Shown one piece after another: positions 31,824-44,500 of a stretch of DNA of 60,000 nucleotides. The notes below the pieces were generated by a model, which saw only the letters and a list, made by a program, of their open reading frames with translations, was not told where the DNA came from and did no database searches. The DNA comes from Symsagittifera roscoffensis (lineage: Eukaryota > Xenacoelomorpha > Acoela > Convolutidae), in the NCBI RefSeq assembly GCF_963678635.1, contig NC_087062.1:46029758-46089757 (forward strand), in the 5' to 3' direction. Position 1 is the first letter of the stretch. Each line of letters starts with the position of its first letter. The position numbers were made by a program, and so were the translations under genes.

Positions 31824-34800
31824 CTAAACATTTTTAATATTTCACAAGGTTTTATTAAAAAAAGTTTTGAAAGCAGAATCTTAGAACTCATAAAATAGGG
31901 GATTATTTAAAAAAATGTATACAGAAGTGAAGGGAAGAAGCTGTCACACCAACCCCTCAATTTTGGTTGCCAAACTTTTCCAAAGGGTCCCTGATTTTAC
32001 GACAGCTATTTAAGGACGACCAACGACCGACCAACCATAAAATTTTTCTAAAATGCTTTTGAGGTAATGGACACTGAATTTGATAGGGTAACGCGCCCGA
32101 AAACATCCAAAAAAGCCCAAAAATGCTGTTTTTGACAACAGTGCAAATAGGGTTGTAATAAAATTTGAGAGCTCTCGCAAAAATCAATTTGGTCAAAAAA
32201 ATTTCAACAAAATTTTGACACTTTTTCAGAAAAACACCATTCTAACAACAGCCCCCACCCCCTCAAAAACCGCGCACGCCACTGTCTGTAGCATATTTTG
32301 AAATCAAAACTTGAACAAGTTACTGATGTATCCGCTAGGTCAACCATTTGTAGCCAGGTTGTTTGTTTTTTACTGGTGTGTTTGTATTTATTATCAAACA
32401 GCTTTTTAATTCACATCAAAGGTATCAAAAGAGCTTCGCATGAGAAAAGATACAAGGATAGGATTTTCCATCAATCATTTGATTGGGGACTTCATTAGAC
32501 ACTTAAAATGCTACAAAATGTTCTATCGTCTTTATTCAAAAGCATAAAGCATGACCTGTTTTATAACATTAAAACCAAGTTGGAGCTGAAAAAAAAACGC
32601 TCGAATGCTTATTATGGTTCCATTTTCAACTGCTATTTGTATATGACGCATGAGAGAGCCATAACTCAATTTTGCTTTCCCCAGTTTTTATAGGCTACTA
32701 GTTGCTGAGATGTTGGCTGATATTATTAAATAAAGATTTATTTAGCTAAAATGCTAAATGGAAAGTTGGCTGAAGTTGTCAGAATGGGGATTTATGTCAG
32801 ATGCAAATTTTAAATGCATGGCTCTTGTTATAGTCTTTTGAATAGTTAGTCATCGTGTGGGGCTTTCCTGTTTCCTTCGACCTCCTCTCCTTCTGATGGG
32901 ATGTCTTTGGGGATAGAAGGGGGCTAATTTGACTTATTCAGGTTTCCATTTCACACCAAGCTGAGAAGTGGCGAAATGGGAAAATTGACTTTCAGGAATA
33001 AATCTACAAATTTAATTATAGCGCACGACAGTGGGGGGAATATTGAAATTAAGTGCAAAACTCAAGTAAAAATGTGTCCGTTGTATAGTGGTTCTAGCAC
33101 TTTTTGTGCAAATAATGCCACTTTTGCCACCACCACTCCACTCACTAAATTTGCTGTTTAAGTAGAAAACGTGTTTTATATTGACTTTTAATGGTCTTAT
33201 TGAAATGAAAATATAGAAATGGTCGTTTGCAGCAGCAGATACGCTTCTTCAAGTTCAATGCAACCAAAATAAGCGACTCCCCTTTGGGAAAAAAGCGGAG
33301 AATTGAAAGTGCATTTGTCATTGTGTGAAATACATAATGAGATAGCGGAATTCTTTCGAGGGACAAAGGCGGGCAAAATAATGGGATGAGAATTGTGGCG
33401 CGGTCGAAATGTGTTTTGTTTCCCAACTCACGCCACCGACGGTGACTGGAGTTGGCAACAATTTTAAACTTGGAAGTTCAAAAAGTAAACTTTTAAAAAA
33501 AGAAAACACTTTTAATTAAGTTTTCGTCATTGTTCTTAAGCCTTTTGAACCTATGAGTAATCCTTCTTCATTTATAAATTCGTCCCCTCTCAAACAAATA
33601 AAAGGTTAAAAAAACGATAACTAAATTTCATATAATTTTGTGGTTTGAATTGAACTGCAATCGTAGTTCATTTAAAAATTCATTTAACGAACGAAAGACA
33701 TTCTGCGATAACTAGAAAAAATTGCGCGAAAAGTAGAGTTCGACCTGGTGTATCAAAAAATAACCTAATTGGTAATTTCGCAGAATAATTATAGTGTCGT
33801 AGTTATCAACATCGCTGAGAAAACAGAAACAAAATATGTTTTTCAAAACACCCATAGAAAAGAATAGTTGACGTAAACGCGTATATGCAGCAGTTTATCG
33901 GAGCACTAAAGGAGCTTATCCGTGGTTGTCATTTTGGCACTAAAGAAAACTCAATGATGAGAGATATCTTCACATTAAACATGAAAAAAGAAAAGATTAG
34001 GAAAATCATTGGAAGAAAAATTGAACTGGAGGCTTTGTTAAGCTTCGGTGTGAGTGAGAGAGTTGAGAGTTAGCGGGATTAAAATCTTTTTCGATAGAAA
34101 TGGTCAAGCTTTATTTTTTGACTTTTCATATTCTTCTCTTGGTTGTTACATCTTACCGACAAATTTGGCTGGAAGAAGGATTGTATGGATAAAGAACACC
34201 CTTGGATGAAAACTAGGAAGCACTAGGTATCTTATGCCTAACTTGAACGATTCATTCAATAAACCATTTTGATAATATACAGAGCCAGCAAAAAGTCAGT
34301 GTGGTTCTCTAAAATCGACTAATCGCCACCGAAAATGATCGCCACCGGAAAGAGCTGAACCCACGGTTCAAGATTTTGAATTTCTTGAGAACTGATGCTT
34401 GGCCGGTCTGACCAAACGTTTCTACACAATGTAGGCACTAAAATAAGGCATAAAGTTCCAATTGATAAAAAACAGTTTCCCTTCTAGTTTCGTCGTCAAC
34501 CCGATATCACCAGAATCTGTCACCAGCAGACACCTATGCAGCTCGTTTATTAAATCATTAGCATTCATTCTCATAGTTTATCCCAACTTCCGCCTCGCAG
34601 GGAAGCATTACTTAAGATCATTGAACCCTCAATTCTTAAAAATGCAAAATTGAAATTGGGATTGCGATTTGTACGAAAAAAGCATGCACTTCAGAGGTTA
34701 AATTTTTAAGCTCTAGAAACATTTGAAAATCTGAGTTCTGTTGCAATTCTCGCCCTTTCATAGGCCACGGTGTGGTTGTTCCGACCAACGAACGAGACGC

Positions 34801-37800
34801 ATGAGGCGTCTTTCTGAAACGCAAATCAGAGCAAAACACTCCATCATACTTGATAGCAGTCACCACTTAGAGAGTTACTTGCAAAATATCTCTACAAAAT
34901 GAATATGCGCATTATTCTATTAATTTTTACAGCTCCGTCAACTATATATGAGCGGAGGCAGAGCGGATCTACTTAACAATCTCCCCCCCCCCCCCCTCTT
35001 GTATCTACTAAACAACCTCCCCCCCTTCTTGAAAGGAGAGGGAGATTGTTAAGTAGATCCGAATTTCACCCTAATACGAGCAGTCTTTAATTTTTCGTGA
35101 AATTAGAGTTCATTCTTTGCAACAATTAACTTATTTGTGTCTTGCGCCATAAACGGGAGGTTGTAACTGTCAAATCCTTAAAATCTCAACTGTCCGTGGA
35201 GTTTTTTTAGACATGGCCAGGCACCCATTAATATATACGGTGTTAACAAATTCGAGGCCTTTTCATGTAAATTTTCACAGACATTCCGAAAAAACCGTTA
35301 GGCTTTTTTTGCTTGTTCGACCTCAAAAGCTTTCCATTTTGAGGTCGTAAAATCCATAGGCGTTGGCTCTTGCTTGAAAATTGTATCACTAGACTAGGAG
35401 CTCAATCAATATTCCGGCGAGACGATTGAACACGTTTTTTGGCGCTTGTTGAAACAGCTTTTGCAATAGACGCTAGCTTGGAATGTTTTTAAACCGGGTT
35501 TTCTAGTACACAAAGACATACGATGGTAATACCTTCGCAAAACTTCGCCATGTCTCGTGAGAAAGGCTGGTATGTAATTGGAGGAAGGTAATATTTTCGA
35601 TCAACGAGCAGTCTCTGAATGCTCGTTCCTCGCACCTGTCGGATAGAAGTCAGACCTGCAATAAAGTAGCTATTTTAGTTCTATGCGCAGTTTCTTCAGC
35701 CTTTCGTCAAGTTGGTGTTTTCTTGATTCATTTCTACTACCTTTTATCTCCGTTCGATTGGCTAGTTTTCTCTCATTATTCCAATGGGAACATCCATGGA
35801 CCCAAAAGAAGCTAGGAAAGGAGCAAAAAATCTAACATAATGGCTTAACTCTTCTGTAGTGGGTTTCAGAATTGCGGAGCGGCTGATAACAGTTCCATCT
35901 TAAATCGGAATCAAGACGCATGCAAGTAGATATTAACCGCGCAAGTAGATTTTGGAATTGAGCTGGTAGATCGGTAAGCATGTATCAGTAAGCCGAAAAC
36001 GGGCGGACCAGGTCATAAACCGAAAATTTATGATTCAATTACGTAATCACATTAGCTATACACTGAGATGTTTACAAAATGACAAATTTTTTCCTCAAAA
36101 CAAAAATTGAATCAGAAAACGACCTAAAATAACTCTTCCCATGCGCCCCGTAGTTTTAAAATGATTGTTCTAGCAGAGATAAAGATTTATTGAATAAATT
36201 TTTAATTCCGCAATTGATGTAATTATTGGATAAATCGGTTTCCTGATCTGGTAATTTACTGACACATCGTTTTATTGTACGCATCCCAGATTCGAAGTCT
36301 TGTTCGGCTGAAGTGCGTCATCAATGGCATTCGTCTAGAGATAGCAAACTTTTTCGCAACTATATATGAGCGGAGGCAGAGCGGATCTACTTAACAATCT
36401 CCCCCCCCCCCCCCCTCTTGTATCTACTAAACAACCTCCCCCCCCTTCTTGAAAGGAGAGGGAGATTGTTAAGTAGATCCGAATTTCACCCTAATACGAG
36501 CAGTCTTTAATTTTTCGTGAAAATTGTCGGGAAAAAACTTTCCTATTGTGCCGCACAATTCCTGCTGCTTAAACTACGCCAAAAAAACTTGCGTTTTAAA
36601 GAAAAACAAAGCCCAGACAGAAAAAAAACAATCGAAGACTGTTTAGAAAAAAAAACAATCCAAAGTTTAGGTTTTGATTGTTTAGAAAAAAACAATGAAA
36701 GGCTTAGAAAGGCTGTGTTGCTTCTGCACAGAAATTATGATGTTTTCTTTTTCTTGTTTTTGATAACTCCTGTTATTAACCTGTTAGCTCTATACTTTCT
36801 GCGATGTTTTTCTGCACTAAAATGATTTTGCTCTCAAGTTAATCACAATGTTAGTTTGAACTTTGAAGCCGTGGAGTTGTATTTCAAATTAAAATTCAAT
36901 CTCCTCTGACAGGTTATCTTTGGCTCTATCATCCATTTTAATTTTATTCAATCTTAATTTTCTAGCAGCTATTATGTGGGCCTCAGTAATAGACTGTTTC
37001 ACAATAAGCCGAAAAAGCCTCGAGTTGAAAACTCGAGAAAATCGTTTTGATTTTTTTTACATAGCCTCATCGTTCTCAAATTTTAACGAATGATCCTGCA
37101 CTTTTATTCTTTTAAACCAATTGCTCGTTCAGACTGAATAGGCTCTTTCTTTAAAAAATTGACCGCGTGTTCTTACCTAGGTTTTATAATGCTGATTAAT
37201 TTTCCTTCAGGCAAAAAGTCTCTTCTGTCTAATTTATTTTAAGGCCTATAAAAGTGTGCTATGATTAACAGCCTCTTGTTCATTACTCTGCAAAATTGGA
37301 AAGAATCTAAAATATCCTCGGTGAACGTATAAAACCAAATTAAGGAGATTAGATTAAGGAGTACTTTCGGATAAAGATAGGAAAAATAATGCACCAAGAT
37401 AAGTGGGCAGGAGCAAAACAGCTTAAATTAAAAATCCCTGCAGACAGATCTGTTATACCAAAGAGCTTAGTTCGAACAAAAATGAACTTTTTAGCAAAAA
37501 TAAAATTGGAAGTTAACCATCATAGCTCGAAATGAACAAGAATTTTTTCAAGTTTCATGTGGCCCCTTTTTTGCCGCTGTTAATTACTATTTTCTTGCAA
37601 CCTAAGCATAACAAATATATCTATTTAAAGACAAGATTATGACAAAAAAGACAGAATAGTACAATTATTTTAGTGCAGTACAGTCCAATTTTCTCTTATC
37701 GCTTACAACTAGACCCTTGAGGCAAATGGACGCCCACGTAAGGCGGAGATGGACTTCCCTTTGGGCTAATGAAAAAAATCTTCCCCTCCCTCCCCCATTA

Positions 37801-38519
37801 TTATCTCAAATGGATGATAAAGAAGTGGAATGTGATGCTATTCCAATTAAAATGCACTCACAATGCATTCCCAGGATGAAATTACCGCTAATCATCGGCC
37901 CGTTCATTCTGGGTAGAAATTTCAGTAGATTGTTTTGCTCGAATGAACTAATTAGAAAACATAATTGAAGAAAAAATAACTACGGAGCCAAATTTCGCTG
38001 GTTTTAAACCTCTTCATCTGTAATTTCACACTTACCCAAGCAGCCATAGAGAGGATATAATTTTTGACACTACCCGAAGTTCCGTGATAGAAGTTCTGGT
38101 AGCAGAATTTTGTTCAAGCTAAACCGATGACAACTTTCAAGCGGGTTTTCTCTCAGCATAAAATATGTTCTCCAGAAAAAGAACAAGACTGCTTGTATCA
38201 AGGAGAGCTAAGACCTGAAATGTTACGACTGCCTTTAAGGTCTATGGAATAGAGTTTGCGTTAGAAAATGATTTAAAAAATGATAAAAATTGCATTTTTG
38301 AAATTTTTGTTTCGGAAACCATCCCACACAGGCTATGTTATGAACAAGGTGATATATTTGTTCCGACTTTTGAAGAAAGTCCGGAATGTTTATGCTTTGG
38401 GCGGTTTTTTTATTCAGTCAATTTTCGACTTTTTAATTAAACAAATTTGACGAAATTTTTTATACCATTTGAAAGATATTTTTTTTGTCCTGAGTGAGCT
38501 TAGTGATTAAAAATAGTGC

Positions 38520-38566
<47 letters not shown>

Positions 38567-41500
38567 AATTAATTGGCTCTGTTCACCTTTAGTGAGTGTG
38601 AGACTGTTGGTGTTGGGTTCGGGAGTGGTAGTGGCGGAGGGGGGCATCTGGAAAGTGTAGACGGCGGATGCAGAGTGCTGGTGGTGGGGTAGGGGCAGGG
38701 TGCCTCCGGTGGCGTGGGAGTGGCTTAGGTAGTGATGACTACTGCTGCTATTGCCGTTGTTGTCGTGCACCTGGAGCTGATGTTGCTTCTGGAACTGCTG
38801 CTGGCCCAGTGCGTACCCTAAATCAATGCCATTAGTTAGGCAATTGAACTTTTGGAAATTTGAAACCATCTGTAGGGACAAAACGGGAGTAATTAGGTTG
38901 AGTCAAAAACTGGGCACAAGGTAACTATCCTAATAATCTCGGAAGTTGCTCTATTGAAACTTGAACGTACGACTGAGTAAAAACGACCTAGCTGATATTT
39001 TCGTTCGTTTTTAGCTATCAAATGAGGACAAGGAACTCGATTTTATCAATGCACAATTGATCTCCCTCTGGTTCTATTTTTATCGCCACTTTTTGACTGA
39101 CTGCAGTTCGCAGTTCGAAACTTGTCCTTCAATTTTTGTACAAAGTCTGCCATGGTTAGAAAAATAAGCTGCAGAGCAACAGGGCGTGAAATTAAGTACA
39201 TGCCATTCCATGACACATTGATGAATTTACCGTCCAATTTCTACTGCAAAAAGTATCTACTCTGCTGCAATCTCCTGTCAAAATTGGCAAAATGTATCAG
39301 GAAAAGTCGCACAGTTATAATTACACGTCAAAAAGAAGGCCGCATTTTTATTATATTTGACAAGTTCCCTTTTTAAATGAGGAAGTATTCGAAATATATT
39401 AATGCAAACAGGAAAGAGCTACATCACCAAAAAAATCATTAATTGAAAAAAATAAGATTTTTTGACCTTTTAATATCACTCTATATGTCACAACGATAAT
39501 GTCCAGCATTCTCCCCTATAATCAGAATGAGTAATAATTTTGACAAAAAACGAGTGAGTGACAAAATAGGGATAAGGCCAACAGCTATGGGTTGTACTGG
39601 TCTGAGGGGCGAATTGGAATTTAAGGAGCACTGATTGTATTTGAAAAAAGTCAGTCGTCAATTTTATATCATGAAAAGAGGAATATAAGCCTATTAAGAT
39701 GAGCAAATAAAAACCTATCTTTGAAGGATCTAGTTTTGAATTAAAAAAAGGCCGTTCGTTTTGTATCAGAATCAAGCACTGATTGTTCGGGGAAAAAAAA
39801 CTTTCGGCCCTGATTTTTTTTGAGTTTTTACAAACTAATAATTTGGATCAACCGTGCGATTTCATTTAGAGGGGGGGGGGAGAGACAGAAATATTTTAGT
39901 TAATTTTTGCCACTATCAATTTCCCTTGAAAATATCTCGATTAAAAAATAGTTTCGGTTTCTGATTCATATAATTATCAGATCAATCCCTCGTAAAAACC
40001 AATTGAGCTAGCTCACCCCAACACATTACAAAAGATACTATTAATCAGGAGTACGCAGTTTGAGGTTGAAGTGGCGAGTATTTGCTTGACCGAATGAAGC
40101 AATTTTCTACATTAGCATTAAAGAAAAACAGTTTCCTATTTTTTAAAGATTTTTAAGCTATTTTCGCTGCAAGAAAAACTTTGAGCCGGTTTTTGGGCTC
40201 TAAGTTTGTTTCCTAAGCCAAAAATTTATCCTTGCAGCATCCTAACGAAAAAAATGTTTGGTCTTTTCTTCAAATAAAACAAAACATTTTTTTCATCTTT
40301 CGGTGATTTTAATCTCTGTGAAAACTTTTTGAAGCTTGTTAAATTTAGTTTTATTGTTACAACAATTTGAAGAATTTTGCAGATTATTTCAGGCAACTAA
40401 ACCCATTTTCAATTGGTTGTAAACATATCTAGAGTAACAATTGAGCTATCTACCCGTTTGCGTAATTTTTGCTCACGAAAGAAACTACTAGTATGACTAG
40501 CCTTTTTTAAAATAGCGTTTTTGTTTCTTTCTATGCAAAAAATTTTGAAAAAATTAGCTTTCGATGGCATAAGATGCGTATTCTCGATTACTTGGTGTTT
40601 ATTTTTTTGCGAGAAAATAAAGTTTTGAAACAATTATTTCCCATTGGTGTGACTAAGATTTCGGAGCCGTTTTTACGCTATTTGTTTAAAATTGCGAAAT
40701 TTAGTTTTATAACTGCTGTTAAGCTAGTTGATAATTCAAGCAGGAGCTCATATTCTGGATATGCTATTTAAGATAAGTGAGATTAAACACCTACAAAGAA
40801 GATTTAAGCTGATTTTTGAAATAATTTATGCGAGACTACTACCCGAGTTGACCAAAAGTTGCTATCTTAGAACATTCTTATGAAAATCGTATCACTTCTC
40901 TTTCAACATTAGGATCCAAAATTATTGCTAGATAGAGTCTTTTTCGTATAAGAAGGTTGTAAGATAGTGACGTTCCTATCATCAAAGTTGTAAGATTGGA
41001 ACTTTTCTCACAAAAAATTTTCAATTTTTTTGCAAGTTTGTTTCAAAAGTTCTCGATACAATAACAGAAACTCAGAGACCAAACGGCTCGTTTTGTTACA
41101 TGAGTTTACTGAAAAAACACACCAACAAAATGAAGTTAATTTTTGCAGAAATTCAGAAATTTTGTGGATATATACCTGAACCCCACAAACAACACGTCCG
41201 AAGCTATATGACATCATTCGTCGAAGTTGAATTTTTATTGCCTCCAAAATAAATTCAATCTCTAATTACTTATAATTAGGAGATTCATTGAAAATAAATC
41301 AAATATTCCGTCTCGGAGCTTTTTGTGCGAAATGCATACATTATCACTACTCTCTAAAAATTTTTACATGCATAAATTTGAAAGAAAACAAAAAGTTCCT
41401 AAATTGTTTTTTTTTCTGTTATTACGACATAAAAGACGTTCAAAATGTTAATAACGATTTATTTGAACTATAGGAAAAACTACGTATAAGAAAGTTGTAA

Positions 41501-44500
41501 GATAGCGGAATTTTCCTAAAAATCTTAAAGAAAATTAAAAAAATTTTAGGATGGTCAACCAGGGTAGTCAACCGGTTCAGTTCGATAAAACATTTTTAGT
41601 AAGACAATTCATTTGCAAAAAAAGTGAGATTTTCAACTAATTTTTGATTGATTTACGGACCCGCATCCTTGAAAAGTAAACAAAACGATTTATAATGGAT
41701 TTTCGTGGTCTAAAATCTTAATCATTTCTCATGTTCCCCCCTCAGACAAAAAAAATGGAACAAAAAATCAAAAATCGATTATAATCCATTGTTTTATCAA
41801 ATTTAGAGCTAAGTATAAACAACTTGAAATGACAAACGGTTTGAAAGTATAAACAGTTGAAATTTCACTAAAAAATGATTTTTTTTAACCTTTTATTTTT
41901 GTTTCGCATCGTGCAAAATTTTGCAGTCATTTCTGCTTTTATCAAATGAGTATTACAGATTTTTGCAGAACAGCCTTGTCTACCAAAAACAGTGTACAAT
42001 CTTGTCTGCACAATTTCTAAAACTGAAGTTTCTCAGACTGCGAAACAATTCCTTTCCCCTCTACTCAACGTTTGCCCCTTTGCCACCAAACCCTCCTTGC
42101 TCCCAATATTTGCCTTTTTTTCCCTTACCATCCCACACCGTCGTATTTCTTGGCCCCAAAACGTTTTGGCAGAAAATTTATGGTCAATTTTGTTGGGAAT
42201 ACATGCAAAAACGCCAGTTTTGAAAATTTTTTGCCAATAACTTCCAATTTTTGGCCAATTTATTGAACTACAAGTAACCAAGTTAGTTTACAGTTAAAGT
42301 TAGTTTAAAAAGTGCCAAAATTTCTTTGCATTGAGAACTGTTTTAAATTGAATTTCCTTGTCTTTATCTGAAACAGTGAAAAAAATTGATTTTAAATGAT
42401 TTGCAATAGATTTTATTGTTTTAGTAAATACTGGTAAAATAACCTATTTCTAGCTGATTATATCTGATGTTCTTCCCTTTTTAAGATACTGAGAATGAAA
42501 CTCAAAATTCATAGATTTTTATCCATGAAATTTTAAGGCGGGGAGTGAGTTGATATCTTATAATGAAAGAAAGACTTAATTGTGAGGTTTAACGTATGCA
42601 CCTTTTATTGACCCGGGGGTTTTGCGGTATCGAAAAAGTGGTATCGAAAAAATTAAACAAATATGGGGAAAACTATTTCATTCAATTTTATAAATTAATT
42701 TGAAGTTCAATCAAATAATTTAATATGAACCAACTTGAATTTAAAACAAATCAAAAACAGAAATTGCATTTTTGCGAGAACTACTAATTTTTCTTCTTTT
42801 TGTTAAAGTGTGACAAAATAAAAGCTCATAACCATTTTGTCAAATAAATCTGGAAAACTTTGAAAAATTTCAAAATAGCTTTGTACACCCTGGTAAATAA
42901 AAAAATTTTATGTTTTCTTCTCAATTATGTCCAAGTTTTATAGAGTTTTGCTCCCGAAATGCAAAATACGATTGATACAACTCAAATTTTCAGTTACACT
43001 AAAAAGAAAAAAATATCTTTAATTTATCTAAAAGAGTTTTGGATTGCTTTAATTTATCTTTTTTGGGATTGCTTCGTTTTTTATAAAAATTGCAAAAATA
43101 AATTGTGCTCAGGATATTTTTCTTTCAACAAGGCTCGATTGTTAACTAACAATTTTTGACATTTTTTTCAATCCAATCGATATGGATGGATGTCCTACCC
43201 GCACTGACAAACTTGAGCTTGTAATTGATTTAAAATGATTTTTACACAGGTAATATACTGTACAGAAATCGAACGTTGGTTGGCAGCGCATTTAGGATCG
43301 TACACCGATTTACAATGGATTCAATGCATTTTACGGTAGAAAAAATGTATCTTTTTAGAAAAAAAAAAGATTTTTTTTTTGCCAAAAAAGGATGAAAATC
43401 GATACAAATAGACTTTTGCAAGGTAGTGAGTTTCATCAAAATTGATTCTGTTTAAGCATTTCTTTTAGTTTGAAGCTTGAACAAGCTTCTGTACCCAAGG
43501 AAATTTCCATCAGAGTAATAGAGAGCAATAGTCACTCAAGAAAAATTTTTTACCGCAAACTATTGCGTTTAAGGGGTTCCTCTCAAATTGTGCAAACCTA
43601 AAGGTTCCAGCGGTAATGAAAAATTAACTTCAAAAACTTTTCAAATGTTGTTTTCATTATCAACCCTGTTGGCTCAATTTTGTGAGGTAAAAGACATATA
43701 AACGAAAAAACTTAGCGTTAGCGGCGAATTTGTACGGCTACGAAAGCCTTTCTGAATAAAAAAAGGTAAGCTAATTGGTTCAAATATAATAAAATCAAGT
43801 GTAAAATATGTGACTTGCCAAGTTTGTGAAGTTTTACCAATATTGAATATAAATTACATCTGACACGTATAAAAGCAATCGGAAGGTTCAGGGCTTTGCA
43901 TTGATGCAAGCAGTTTTACTTTTTTTTGGGAAAAAGATTTTTTTTTGTGCAATTCGGTCAATACAGGATCAAAATCACTAGTGACATGCTATACGTCTTC
44001 AGTCTATCCCTTTCAATTGTAAGTTCAAAAATATAAATATGATGACGCAAAAACTATTTAAAAGGGGGTCTACAATTTGACATTCAAATAATTCTACACT
44101 CGAATTAAACTATAGTAACTCTTCAAAACCTATAAGTGAGGTTTCTTTGAAAAAATTTTGTTTGTGATTTTTGCAGGTATTCAAGTAAATTTGGTACAGT
44201 ACGACCAAATTGAGACTATGGGTGAACATCGAAAATGAATACCCTGAACTAATTCATTTCCCCGCTACTTGATGGTAACTTGAGCTTTGTGGTACCACCT
44301 CATTGGGGAGAAACTAAATCGCAAAAGGCGCTAGATGATGACCAATGTTTCTCAATTTTATCTTATCTTGCAAACCCATTTGAACATTTCAACCATGCAT
44401 TAGTGAAATAATGATGATTTAGTTATGTTTGAATTTAAATGCACTTTCTCAATACCGGCGCTGATTGCAGTGTAATTGCCCAGGGGAATAATTTGAGAAA

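Larger units (their letters stand above)
31824..38586 (-). other. Protocadherin intron 2 (6.8 kb)
   Basis: It contains a MITE-like repeat (31960-32290) and two near-identical fold-back units (34939-35102 and 36357-36523), plus the AT microsatellite next to exon 2. Positions 32300-34930 and 36530-38400 are AT-rich without features that I can support. Confidence 0.6.

Noticed and set aside
34939-36523. Non-autonomous LTR element with 165-bp LTRs
   Set aside because: The units lack TG...CA ends, no primer-binding site or polypurine tract is visible at the right places, and no target duplication flanks the pair.
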